Shown: positions 1-7,350, counted from the stretch's first letter. The stretch is DNA of 64,000 nucleotides from Pseudomonas sp. B21-023 (GCF_024749165.1 NZ_CP087190.1:5429501-5493500); one strand, 5' to 3'. The notes: generated by a model not told the origin, from the sequence alone. Numbers and translations: made by a program.

Positions 1-2582
1 ACCGGGTGATCCGCGCCGACGGCCATACCCTATGGGTGCGCAACATCGTCAGCATGATCGAACATGGCCACAAGTCGCTGATGCGCGGATTGATGATCGA
101 CATCAGCGAAACCAAGCACACCGAAGATGCCCTGCGCCTGTCGGAGCAGAAGTTCGCCTCGGTGTTCCAGCAGTGCCCGGACATCCTGATCATCGCCCGG
201 CACAGCGACGGCTGCCTGCTGGAGGTAAACGAAGCCTTCGAGGAACTGATCGGCCTGAGCCCGGCGCAAGTGATCGGCCGCACCGCCACCGAGCTCGGCC
301 TGTGGGGCGTGGCCGGTACCGGCCCGGCCCTGCTCGAGCGCCTGCATCGCGGCGGCATCCGCAACCTGGAGATGACCTTTCGCCGCAACAACGGCGAGTT
401 GTTCACCGGTCTGACCTCGGCCGAGACTTTCGACCTCGACGGCATGCCGGCACTGGTTGTGGCGATCCGCGATATCAGCCAGCTGAAGGAAACCCAGCAA
501 CAACTGCAGACCTCCGAGGAGAAGTTCGCCAAGGCCTTCCACGCCTCACCCGATGGCCTGTTGCTGTCACGCCAGAGCGACGGCCTGCTGCTGGAGGTCA
601 ACGAAGGCTTCTGCCGCCTCACCGGCTACGACATCAGCCCAACGGTCGACCAGACCTCGCTGGACCTGGGTATCTGGGTCGACCTCAACGAGCGCCAACG
701 CCTGGTCGATCAACTGCAGCGTGACGGTTTCGTGCGCGATTTCAGCTGCCATATCCGCCGCAGCGACGGACAGATCCGCCTCTGTGAACTGTCCGCCCGG
801 CCACTGCCGATCGGCGGCGTCGACTGTATGCTGACCATCGCCCGCGATATCACCGAACGCCACCTGATGCAGGAGAAGCTGCAACTGGCCGCCACGGTGT
901 TCGAGAACACCGCCGAGGGCGTGCTGATAACCGACACCGACCAGCGCATCAGCGCGGTCAACCGCGCGTTCAGCGAAATCACTGGCTACAGCGAGATCGA
1001 AGCCCTCGGCCAGACTCCGCGACTGCTCGCCTCCGGCCAGCACGACAGCGCCTTCTACGTCGCCATGTGGCACCAGTTGACCGCGGAAGGCCACTGGCAG
1101 GGCGAGATCTACAACAAACGCAAGAACGGCGAACTCTACCCCGGCTGGCTGACCATCAGCGCCGTGCGCAACCACGAACGCGAGATCACCCACTTCGTCG
1201 CCGTTTTCGCCGACATTTCCAGTATCAAGCACGCCCAGGCCAAGCTCGACTACCAAGCCCACCACGACCCGTTGACCGGCCTGCCCAATCGCGCCCTGTT
1301 CGAAAGCCGCCTGCAGGCCGCGCTCAGCTGCGCCCAGGTATCCAACCGCCAGGGCGCGGTGCTGTTCCTCGACCTCGACCGCTTCAAGCACATCAACGAC
1401 AGCCTCGGCCACCCGGTGGGCGACCTGTTGCTCAAGGGCATCGCCCAGCGCCTCAAGGAGCAGGTGCGTGATGTCGACACCGTGGCCCGCCTGGGCGGCG
1501 ACGAGTTCATCATCCTTTTGCCCGGATTGCACAAGCCCAGCGATGCCAGCGCCATCGCCAACAAGCTGCTGGCCGGCTTCCACGCACCGTTCCAGGCCGG
1601 CGAGCACGAGTTCTTCACCAGCGCCAGCATCGGTATCAGCCTTTACCCACAAGACGGCACCGATGTCGCCAACCTGATCCGCAACGCCGACGCCGCCATG
1701 TACCGCTCCAAGGCCAAGGGCCGCAATCGCGTCGAGGCCTACACCCGCGAACTGACCACCCAGGCCAGCGAGCGCATCGCCCTGGAACATGAACTGCGCC
1801 GCGCCATCGAGCGCAATGAACTGAGCCTGTGCTACCAGCCCAAGTTCAGCCTCAAGACCCAGAGCCTGGTGGGCGCCGAGGCACTGATTCGCTGGACCCA
1901 CCCAACCTTCGGCGACGTGCCACCCGAGCAGTTCATTCACCTGGCCGAGGAGAACGGCACCATTCTCCAACTTGGCGACTGGGTACTGGAGCAGGCCTGC
2001 CGGCAGATGCACAGCTGGAAGAAGACCTACCACGCCTTCGGCCCGCTCTCGATCAACCTCGCTGGCGCCCAGCTGCGCCAACCCAACCTGGCCCGGCGCA
2101 TCGAGCAACTGTTGCGCAACTACCAGCTCAAGGCAGGCGACCTGCAGCTGGAGATCACCGAAAACTTCATCATGAGCCAGGCCGAGGAGGCGCTGAGCGT
2201 ACTGCACCAACTCAAACAACTGGGTGTACAGCTTGCCATCGACGACTTCGGCACCGGCTACTCCTCGCTCAGCTACCTCAAACGCCTGCCGCTGGACATC
2301 CTCAAGATCGACCAGTCGTTCATTCGCGGCCTGCCCGACGACCCCCACGACGCCGCCATCGCCCGCGCCATCATCGCCCTGGGCCGCAGCATGCAACTGA
2401 CGATCATTGCCGAAGGCGTGGAGAACCAGGCGCAGCAGCGCTTCCTAGCCGCCGAAGGTTGCGAGCAGATCCAGGGCTACATCGTCAGCCTGCCCCTGCC
2501 CCCGGACGAATTCGCGGCGACCTTTCTTCGCATAGCACAAACGGATCTTTCGGATGGCACGCTATCTAAACCCTCGTTATAA
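1..2582 (+). CDS. rmcA: RmcA-like PAS-GGDEF-EAL cyclic-di-GMP enzyme, 5' end outside window
   Basis: This is the 3' part (about 860 codons) of a multidomain c-di-GMP turnover protein. The frame is open to the left edge, so the start codon and any N-terminal sensor or membrane region are missing. In order there are about three PAS domains (roughly residues 45-160, 165-285 and 290-415 of the visible part), a GGDEF domain and an EAL domain. GGDEF is intact at 1494-1508, with an RxxD inhibitory-site motif (RDVD) five residues upstream. EAL is intact at 1878-1886, so both activities are possible on paper. The position beside a CAT tRNA matches P. aeruginosa PA0575, RmcA, a redox-responsive protein with this architecture that acts mainly as a phosphodiesterase. 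The name rests on that remembered context and on domain order. Confidence 0.85.
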   Translation, partial: RVIRADGHTLWVRNIVSMIEHGHKSLMRGLMIDISETKHTEDALRLSEQKFASVFQQCPDILIIARHSDGCLLEVNEAFEELIGLSPAQVIGRTATELGLWGVAGTGPALLERLHRGGIRNLEMTFRRNNGELFTGLTSAETFDLDGMPALVVAIRDISQLKETQQQLQTSEEKFAKAFHASPDGLLLSRQSDGLLLEVNEGFCRLTGYDISPTVDQTSLDLGIWVDLNERQRLVDQLQRDGFVRDFSCHIRRSDGQIRLCELSARPLPIGGVDCMLTIARDITERHLMQEKLQLAATVFENTAEGVLITDTDQRISAVNRAFSEITGYSEIEALGQTPRLLASGQHDSAFYVAMWHQLTAEGHWQGEIYNKRKNGELYPGWLTISAVRNHEREITHFVAVFADISSIKHAQAKLDYQAHHDPLTGLPNRALFESRLQAALSCAQVSNRQGAVLFLDLDRFKHINDSLGHPVGDLLLKGIAQRLKEQVRDVDTVARLGGDEFIILLPGLHKPSDASAIANKLLAGFHAPFQAGEHEFFTSASIGISLYPQDGTDVANLIRNADAAMYRSKAKGRNRVEAYTRELTTQASERIALEHELRRAIERNELSLCYQPKFSLKTQSLVGAEALIRWTHPTFGDVPPEQFIHLAEENGTILQLGDWVLEQACRQMHSWKKTYHAFGPLSINLAGAQLRQPNLARRIEQLLRNYQLKAGDLQLEITENFIMSQAEEALSVLHQLKQLGVQLAIDDFGTGYSSLSYLKRLPLDILKIDQSFIRGLPDDPHDAAIARAIIALGRSMQLTIIAEGVENQAQQRFLAAEGCEQIQGYIVSLPLPPDEFAATFLRIAQTDLSDGTLSKPSL

Positions 2583-2599
2583 TCCTGCCCACTTGCTGA

Positions 2600-2676
2600 G
2601 GGCCTATAGCTCAGTTGGTTAGAGCAGAGGACTCATAATCCTTTGGTCCACGGTTCGAGTCCGTGTGGGCCCACCA
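2600..2676 (+). tRNA. tRNA with CAT anticodon, probably tRNA-Ile2 (lysidine type)
   Basis: A 77-nt cloverleaf can be folded by eye: a 7-bp acceptor stem (GGGCCTA with TGGGCCC), D arm GCTCAGTTGGTTAGAGC, anticodon loop CTCATAA with CAT at 2634-2636, T arm CACGG-TTCGAGT-CCGTG, and an encoded ACCA end. CAT tRNAs are initiator Met, elongator Met or Ile2, in which C34 becomes lysidine through TilS. It lacks the initiator's C1-A72 mismatch. It has C4-G69 and C5-G68, pairs reported as TilS determinants in E. coli tRNA-Ile2 and absent from E. coli elongator tRNA-Met. Ile2 is therefore favoured, although generic annotation may say Met. Confidence 0.93.
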
Positions 2677-2682
2677 TCTTCG

Positions 2683-2712
2683 AAGCCGCGCATTGCGCGG
2701 CTTTTGCGTTTT
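2683..2712 (+). terminator. Rho-independent terminator after the tRNA
   Basis: The stem AAGCCGCGC / GCGCGGCTT (2683-2691 and 2695-2703) has a 3-nt loop and is followed by TTGCGTTTTT. It lies 6 nt downstream of the tRNA CCA end. Confidence 0.7.
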
Positions 2713-2858
2713 TGGCTGGATCGCCTCAGATACGGAATGCTCATTTGCAACTCGTAAACCCGAGTGCGAGCCGGGTCCTTTCCTCATCCGTTTTTGTGGG
2801 GCCGGCATCGCCTACGCCGCCCGGCCTGACTTTTGCTCGACGACTATTCGCACACAAT

Positions 2859-3479
2859 CTACTCGTCAGCCGGCTCGAAGCGCTCGCCACGAAACACCCG
2901 ACGTGGATTGCCACGCTCGATGCGGTGATGGAACAACCGCCGCTCCGCGCGCAGTTCGCTGTCGACCTGCTCTGCCTGTTGCGCCAGGCGTTGACCGATG
3001 AGCAGCAGCGCCAAGCGCTTGTTGGCGTGCTGGCTACGCTCGCTTTGTACCTTGACGCTGACGCCGCTGGCCAGGTGCGTGGCGCGCACTGCCGAGTCGG
3101 TGGTGTTGACATGCTGACCACCCGGCCCGGACGAACGCAAGGTCTCGAAGTGGATCTCGCTCGCCAATTCCGGTGCCGGTGGCGCAAACCGTGCGCCTCC
3201 AAAAAACCAGTTCTTGCGCGCATGCGCCGGCCGGTACGGACTGCTGCACGTCCATTGCAGCGAGCCCGTCCAGTGATCCGCCAGGCGCTCGGCCTGCTCG
3301 CCATCCAGTGCCAGCAACACCGAGCGCAAGGTACCGCGCCGCGGCCCCGGCTCTTGTTCGAGTATCCGTACCGCCACGGCCTGGGCATCCGCTTCGGCCT
3401 GCAGCCTGAGCAATGCCTTGGCCACTGCCAGGGCACATTCTTCCGGCCCCTGAGCCGCCGAGAGTTGCAGTAGGATCAT
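2859..3479 (-). CDS. prfH: PrfH, release-factor-like peptidyl-tRNA hydrolase
   Basis: A 206-residue class I release factor homologue with the GGQ catalytic loop (SSGPGGQHVN, about residues 117-126). It is far shorter than RF1/RF2 (about 360) because the N-terminal and stop-codon-recognition parts are reduced. PrfH proteins are encoded next to rtcB. In E. coli work the RtcB2-PrfH pair was reported to rescue ribosomes cleaved in the 16S decoding centre by colicin E3-type nucleases: PrfH frees the stalled peptide and RtcB2 reseals the rRNA. I chose the ATG at 3479: GGAGG lies 9 nt upstream and the rtcB stop overlaps it as TGATG. An upstream in-frame GTG at 3488 would sit directly on that Shine-Dalgarno. 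The pair is almost certainly translationally coupled. Confidence 0.9.
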   Translation of the reverse strand: MILLQLSAAQGPEECALAVAKALLRLQAEADAQAVAVRILEQEPGPRRGTLRSVLLALDGEQAERLADHWTGSLQWTCSSPYRPAHARKNWFFGGARFAPPAPELASEIHFETLRSSGPGGQHVNTTDSAVRATHLASGVSVKVQSERSQHANKRLALLLIGQRLAQQAEQVDSELRAERRLFHHRIERGNPRRVFRGERFEPADE

Positions 3480-4615
3480 CAGCAGCACCCTCCGCGCGTC
3501 TTGTAGGTGAGCACCGGTTTCAGTCGTGCCAGCACGCGAACCAACCCCGCTTCACGCAAGGCACCCACCACCGAGTCGATAGCCTTGTAGGCCTCCGGCG
3601 CTTCCTCGTAGATCAGCGCCCGGTCGGCGCAGATCACGCGGCTGCCTAGTGCCGTACGACTCAGTTGCTCGACGCTGTAGCGCGAGGCGAGGCGCTCCTT
3701 GCACTCGCTGCGCATCCATTTGCGTCCGGCGCCATGGGCCAGGGACAACAGGCTGCGCTCGTCGGCGATCGGCTGTACCAAGTAGCTGTAGTCGCCGCGC
3801 GAACCAGGGATCACCACCGCCCCCTGATCCGAAGGTGTGGCGCCTTTGCGATGCAGCCAACCATCGAGCCCGTCGACCTGCGCTGGCGACACCAGGTTGT
3901 GGTTGATGTCGAGCAGTACATCGCCATCTGCACGCAAGCGGTCGAGCATGCGCCGGGCAATCAACTGACGGTTGGCTTCGGCAAAACGCAGCGCGCCGTC
4001 GTGCCGGCCCAGGTAATGAGTGCTGGCCTCGCTGCCCGCCTCCAGTCCGTGATGACCGAACAGGTCGACCTGCTCACGCAAGATCGCCTCGCCCAAACCA
4101 CGCGAGCCGCTGTGCACCAGCAACAGCAGGTGTTTGCGCTCGATGCCCAAGGCTGTCAGGGCCGCATCGTCGTAGCTTTCATCGAGTTGCTGCAGCTCGG
4201 CGAAGTGGTTACCACCACCAATGGTGCCTAGAGAACGCTCGTGCCCCGTGGCAGGCAAACCGAAGCTGGCGACGGCCTCCTGCCACGTCTCGTCAAGCGG
4301 CAGGTCGAGGTTGCCAAGGCGTTTCTCCAGCTTGTCCAGATGCAGCTTGGCGGTCGGGATGTCCGTGCGCCACAGCGCCATGCCACAGCCGATGTCATTG
4401 CCGACCAGCGCCGGGTACAAACGCCCCACGGAAAAGAATGCCGCGCCGACCGGATAGCCACGCCCCGGGTGCAGGTCCGGCATGCCGGCCACCCGATGCA
4501 TGCCCCTTAGGCGAGCGGTGGTTTCGAGTTGTTGGATCGCTTTTCCTTCGATCCAGGTGTCGTCCGCGGCGACCAATACGGCGCCGTCGGACAAATTGCG
4601 AATGCAAGTGCCCAT
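3479..4615 (-). CDS. rtcB: RtcB-family RNA ligase (RtcB2 type, paired with PrfH)
   Basis: A 378-residue 3'-phosphate/5'-OH RNA ligase that joins RNA ends via GTP and Mn2+. Every expected active-site element is present: NDIGCG (Asp74, Cys77), GGGNHF (His137), LLVHSGSRGLG (His168), DINHN (His239) and AHGAGRKW with the guanylylated nucleophile His294. It appears compact relative to E. coli RtcB (about 408 residues). No rtcA (RNA cyclase) or sigma-54 regulator rtcR lies beside it, unlike the E. coli rtcBA operon. Instead its stop overlaps the prfH start. This places it in the RtcB2/PrfH rRNA-repair class by context. A short ORF with a very strong Shine-Dalgarno lies about 95 nt upstream and may be a leader. 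Confidence 0.93.
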   Translation of the reverse strand: MGTCIRNLSDGAVLVAADDTWIEGKAIQQLETTARLRGMHRVAGMPDLHPGRGYPVGAAFFSVGRLYPALVGNDIGCGMALWRTDIPTAKLHLDKLEKRLGNLDLPLDETWQEAVASFGLPATGHERSLGTIGGGNHFAELQQLDESYDDAALTALGIERKHLLLLVHSGSRGLGEAILREQVDLFGHHGLEAGSEASTHYLGRHDGALRFAEANRQLIARRMLDRLRADGDVLLDINHNLVSPAQVDGLDGWLHRKGATPSDQGAVVIPGSRGDYSYLVQPIADERSLLSLAHGAGRKWMRSECKERLASRYSVEQLSRTALGSRVICADRALIYEEAPEAYKAIDSVVGALREAGLVRVLARLKPVLTYKTRGGCC

Positions 4616-4710
4616 AGTCCAATCCTGATGGGTTGAAACGAAAAGATGTTCGGATTGGCAGGCCAGAGGCCGGGCGTTGCGGTACCGCTAACGAGTAGCG
4701 GCGAATGCGA

Positions 4711-4752
4711 TCAAGCCAGGCGCGACCTGCAAAGGGTGATCAACTGTTGCAT
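4711..4752 (-). CDS. Possible 13-residue leader peptide upstream of rtcB-prfH
   Basis: A very short frame (MQQLITLCRSRLA) starts at ATG 4752, preceded after 6 nt by AAAGGAGGT (4767-4759), close to a perfect complement of the 16S 3' end. It lies between the proposed rtcB promoter and the rtcB start, about 95 nt upstream of rtcB. The spacer contains a hairpin-capable stretch (CCGCTA-CTCG-TAGCGG). No homologue is known to me and there is no coding statistic at this length; only the ribosome-binding site and position support it. Confidence 0.35.
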   Translation of the reverse strand: MQQLITLCRSRLA

Positions 4753-4790
4753 GATGTACCTCCTTTGCTGTCGGGTGAGAGAAGGCGGGC

Positions 4791-4819
4791 ATCTTAGGTG
4801 TGCAATTGCCACCTTGCAA
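4791..4819 (-). promoter_or_regulatory. Candidate sigma-70 promoter for rtcB-prfH
   Basis: On the minus strand TTGCAA (4819-4814) and TAAGAT (4796-4791) are separated by 17 bp. A start near 4784 would give a transcript that begins about 30 nt before the possible leader ORF. Visual match only. Confidence 0.4.
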
Positions 4820-4855
4820 CAACCTTGATCACATTTTTACCAGGAGAACAACGTC

Positions 4856-4936
4856 ATGGCCGAAAAACCTGACCGCTCCGCGGTACAAAAAACAATACAC
4901 TGGCGCTACAGTGCCCAGCTTCCCCTGGATTTGTAG
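4856..4936 (+). CDS. Possible 26-residue small protein
   Basis: A short plus-strand frame begins at ATG 4856 (MAEKPDRSAVQK...) with AGGAG at 4842-4846, 9 nt upstream, and ends at TAG 4934. It is hydrophilic, with basic residues and two aromatic ones (HWRY). It is divergent from rtcB and precedes the lipoprotein gene by 130 nt. No family is recognised and the frame could be fortuitous. The rest of the rtcB-lipoprotein intergenic region (4937-5066) shows nothing I can identify. Confidence 0.25.
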   Translation: MAEKPDRSAVQKTIHWRYSAQLPLDL

Positions 4937-5066
4937 CTCGGGTCGCTCTGACCAGCGGCAAAGTGCCTTTAGCACACCCGTTCTATTTCGCCATCACGGC
5001 CGCGTTTCTAGAATCCCTCCATCGCTTCGGCACCGGGTCGGAGCCCAGTGATCGAGGGAACGTCAC

Positions 5067-5438
5067 ATGAACATCCAAGGAACGCTTGGGGCCCTGCTCG
5101 TTGTACCGATGCTGGCCACGCTCGCAGGTTGCGTGGCACCGGGCTCCTACAACCAGGGCCAGCAGCCAAGCCAGATGGCCGGCGGCAACGCACCCTGCAC
5201 GCCCAGTACGACCGACAACCTGATCTCCACCGGCCGCAGCCTGCTCAGCATCGCCAACTCCGTGCTCGAAACCAAGAACAGCATGAATGGCACCTCGGCC
5301 ACTTATGACCAGCGCATGCAGCTTGCGGAGAACGCGCAGAAGGTCAACAAAGGCAACCAGATGCTCGACAACGTCGAGAGCATGACTGCTGGCCTGAAGT
5401 CACCTTGCGCCACGGCGCAGACCAGCGCGTCACGTTGA
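5067..5438 (+). CDS. Small putative lipoprotein
   Basis: A 123-residue protein with a type II signal peptide: a hydrophobic stretch from about residues 7-20 ends in the lipobox LAGC with Cys22 as the acylation site. The residue after Cys is Val, which gives no Asp+2 inner-membrane retention signal, so outer-membrane targeting is likely. The mature part is polar, rich in Asn, Ser and Gln, with two further cysteines (near residues 44 and 114) that could pair. The start ATG follows GAGGGAACGTCAC. No function is recognised. It stands alone between the rtcB island and the acetyltransferase on the other strand. Confidence 0.75.
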   Translation: MNIQGTLGALLVVPMLATLAGCVAPGSYNQGQQPSQMAGGNAPCTPSTTDNLISTGRSLLSIANSVLETKNSMNGTSATYDQRMQLAENAQKVNKGNQMLDNVESMTAGLKSPCATAQTSASR

Positions 5439-5451
5439 TCAAATCCGATCA

Positions 5452-5468
5452 GGGCTGCGCAGCAGCCC
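5452..5468. terminator. Hairpin between convergent genes
   Basis: GGGCTGC-GCA-GCAGCCC forms a 7-bp stem with a 3-nt loop between the lipoprotein and acetyltransferase stop codons. No U-run follows on either strand, so its role as a terminator is uncertain. Confidence 0.35.
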
Positions 5469-5492
5469 CGGTCGTAAACGTCTCTCGGCCAT

Positions 5493-6188
5493 TCAAGCCG
5501 ACGCCAGCACCTTGCAGCCACGCCGCGAAATCTCGATCCTCGTGTAACTTGCCTCACCCAGCCCGCTGATCCGGTCAAGGCAGGCGGCAGGGTCGTGCAG
5601 CGGCAGCTCCAGCAACTGCCGGGTATCGCGCTCCCACCAGCGCGATGCGAGCAGGCGCTCGATCATGGCTTCCGAGTATCGATAACGCACGAACTTGGCT
5701 GGAAAGCCCGCCACCACGGCATAAGGCGGCACGTCCCGAGTCATCAGGGCGCGAGTGGCGACAATCGCGCCCGTGCCCACTTCGACCCCCTCCATGATCA
5801 TCGCGCCTTCGCCGATCCACACGTCATGGCCAATGCGCGCCGGCGTGCTCGGCGGCTCGTATTGCCACTGGGTGCCGGTGAACTGAAAAGGGTGGGAACT
5901 CAGCCAGTCGGTGGGATGAGCGTATTTTTCCTGGCCGATGACCACCGCGCTGCCGATGGAGCAGTAGCGCCCGATCGATTCGACCACCTGCAGCGAGCCG
6001 CCGCTGCGGATATAGGTGTGAGCCCCGATCGAGACATCCAGGGTGGCGGCGCTGACCGCCACATCGCCGATGCGCACCTCGGCCTCGAGCGCCAGCCTGG
6101 CGCGCTTGCCGAATTTGGAAATGCCCGTGCTCACCTTGCAACCGTGTTGGCGAATCCATCGCCGCCAGTACCAGTCCTTGAACTTCAT
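5493..6188 (-). CDS. Left-handed beta-helix (hexapeptide) acyltransferase
   Basis: A 231-residue protein with repeated hexapeptide-like turns (IGDVAV, IGAHTY, IGRYCSIGSAVVIG, IGHDVWIGEGAMI) followed by the VVAGFPAKFVRYR segment typical of the CatB/Vat xenobiotic acetyltransferase group. Members use acetyl-CoA to acetylate sugars, streptogramins or chloramphenicol; the catalytic His is probably in the SSHPFQF segment (near residue 98). The N-terminal KDWYWRRWIRQHGCK stretch is longer than in CatB and recalls sugar O-acetyltransferases. The ATG at 6188 is preceded by AGGAG 10 nt upstream. It is a single gene, convergent with the lipoprotein and divergent from the Lrp-type regulator. The substrate cannot be told from sequence. 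Confidence 0.8.
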   Translation of the reverse strand: MKFKDWYWRRWIRQHGCKVSTGISKFGKRARLALEAEVRIGDVAVSAATLDVSIGAHTYIRSGGSLQVVESIGRYCSIGSAVVIGQEKYAHPTDWLSSHPFQFTGTQWQYEPPSTPARIGHDVWIGEGAMIMEGVEVGTGAIVATRALMTRDVPPYAVVAGFPAKFVRYRYSEAMIERLLASRWWERDTRQLLELPLHDPAACLDRISGLGEASYTRIEISRRGCKVLASA

Positions 6189-6334
6189 GGATCAATCACT
6201 CCTGCCACGGTCCAGGCTGCCGAGCGGCAGCGGCCCGCTATCGTACCGCCTTGCCAACGTAATGCCAGCCCTGGGCGCCTTGCGCGAATCGGTCGCGCTT
6301 GCATAGGCTAGCACCTCGACAAAAGAGACCTACC

Positions 6335-6796
6335 ATGCCGGCCACCTCCTCCATCACCCTCGACGCCATCGATCGCCAGTTGATCTCCCTGTTGCAGATC
6401 AACGCCCGCGAAAGCATCGCCACGCTCGCCCGCCAACTGGGGATCGCCCGTACCACGGTGAACTCGCGCCTCGAGCGCCTGGAGCGCAACAAGGTGATCA
6501 CCGGCTATGGCGTGCGCCTGGGGCAGCGCCTGATCGGCGGCGGCCTGCAGGCGTACGTGGGGATCAAGGCGCAGCCGCGCTCGGGCAAGGACATCGTGCG
6601 CCACCTGAGCGCCATGGGGCAGGTCCAGCAGTTGTGCGCAGTCAGTGGCGAATTCGACTATGTGGCCTGGCTGCTCAGCGACTCACCGGAGCAGCTGGAC
6701 CAGTTGCTCGACCTGATCGGCAGCCTCGACGGGGTGGAGAAGACCACCACGTCGATCATCCTCAGCAGCAAGGTGGACCGCGGGCAGCCAGGCTGA
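6335..6796 (+). CDS. Lrp/AsnC-family transcriptional regulator
   Basis: A 153-residue regulator with an N-terminal winged HTH (LDAIDRQLISLLQINARESI... ARQLGIARTTVNSRLERLE, residues 6-60) and a C-terminal RAM ligand-binding domain, the usual Lrp size. The ATG at 6335 (MPATSS) is chosen because the Lrp core begins at once and AGAGACC lies upstream; an in-frame TTG at 6299 would add an unrelated tail. Members sense amino acids and work as octamers. It lies 0.7 kb upstream of davBA on the same strand, so control of lysine catabolism is plausible but inferred from proximity only. Confidence 0.85.
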   Translation: MPATSSITLDAIDRQLISLLQINARESIATLARQLGIARTTVNSRLERLERNKVITGYGVRLGQRLIGGGLQAYVGIKAQPRSGKDIVRHLSAMGQVQQLCAVSGEFDYVAWLLSDSPEQLDQLLDLIGSLDGVEKTTTSIILSSKVDRGQPG

Positions 6797-6801
6797 GGCC
6801 C

Positions 6802-6975
6802 TCAGGCCTCCATCGCGTCGAGCAGCCCTTCCAGCAGCGCCCGTACCGTTTCCGCCGAATGCAGGATCGACCAGATCATCGCCCGCCCCGCCTCGGGGGC
6901 ATGGTGCTGGGCGAGGGATGCATCTCGCCTCAGGACTTGGAAACCCGCCAAGTGAAACAATTTGAAAGTAATGCT
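6802..6975 (-). pseudogene. Possible C-terminal remnant of a lost gene
   Basis: The minus strand is open for about 58 codons from an in-frame TAG (6978-6976) to TGA at 6804-6802, without a convincing start. The end reads like real protein, a helical GRAMIWSILHSAETVRALLE tail, and the GC-rich codon pattern stops abruptly near 6955, where AT-rich sequence begins. I interpret it as the 3' end of a gene whose front part was replaced by the HTH/operator segment. No family is recognised. Confidence 0.3.
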
Positions 6976-6996
6976 CTATACGTAAATCACGTATAG
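6976..6996. promoter_or_regulatory. Perfect palindromic operator upstream of the HTH gene
   Basis: CTATACGT and ACGTATAG form a perfect 8-bp inverted repeat around a 5-nt spacer (AAATC), 40 nt before the HTH gene start and in AT-rich DNA. A dyad like this at a small HTH gene is the classic autoregulation site. TATAGA and TATACG inside it could serve as a -10 element. Confidence 0.6.
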
Positions 6997-7035
6997 AAGT
7001 GGCATTATGGTGCACCTGAAAAGCAGGAGCCACCA

Positions 7036-7350
7036 ATGCCACGCAACATCTTCACTGAACTCACCGAAGGTTTCGACGCCCTTGCCGATGAGCGCGCCGG
7101 CAAACTGACCCTGCGTTCGCACAAGGTAGCCTTCGAGGAACTGGCCCCACTGGCCCCCAATGAACTGACCGAGCTGCGCCAGCGCCTGAACATGTCCCGG
7201 GCGGTATTTGCCGCGTACCTGCGCACCAACGCCCGCACCCTGGAGAGCTGGGAGCAAGGCCGCTCCAAGCCCAACGCCCAGGCCGTGGCGCTGATCCGGC
7301 TGGTGCAGAAGTACCCTGAAACCGTCGAGCACCTGGCATCATTGAGCTGA
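7036..7350 (+). CDS. HigA/NadS-like HTH (Xre) protein, orphan antitoxin type
   Basis: A 104-residue protein ending in an Xre/Cro HTH (LTELRQRLNMSRAVFAAYLR TNARTLESWEQGRSKP, residues 49-85). The N-terminal part (FTELTEGFDALADERAGKLTLRSH) matches what I know of MqsA/HigA/NadS-type antitoxins that sit after a RelE/HigB toxin. Here no toxin frame exists immediately upstream or downstream: the neighbours are a gene remnant and davB. AGGAG lies 6 nt before the ATG. The palindrome at 6976-6996 is its likely autoregulatory operator. It is either an orphan antitoxin or a stand-alone regulator, possibly also affecting davBA 160 bp downstream. Confidence 0.75.
   Translation: MPRNIFTELTEGFDALADERAGKLTLRSHKVAFEELAPLAPNELTELRQRLNMSRAVFAAYLRTNARTLESWEQGRSKPNAQAVALIRLVQKYPETVEHLASLS

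Noticed and set aside
2600..2860. tRNA as an integration site (attL/attR) for a genomic island carrying rtcB-prfH
   Set aside because: No repeat of the tRNA 3' end was seen downstream in the window and no integrase gene is present.
4801..4811. Possible sigma-54 promoter (TGGCA...TTGCA on the minus strand) for rtcB, as in E. coli rtcBA
   Set aside because: The GG and GC elements run together with the wrong spacing, and no rtcR activator gene is nearby.
6797..7035. Search for a RelE/HigB-type toxin gene upstream of the HTH antitoxin-like gene
   Set aside because: No plus-strand frame of suitable length with protein-like sequence; the only open frame is out-of-phase overlap with the Lrp gene.
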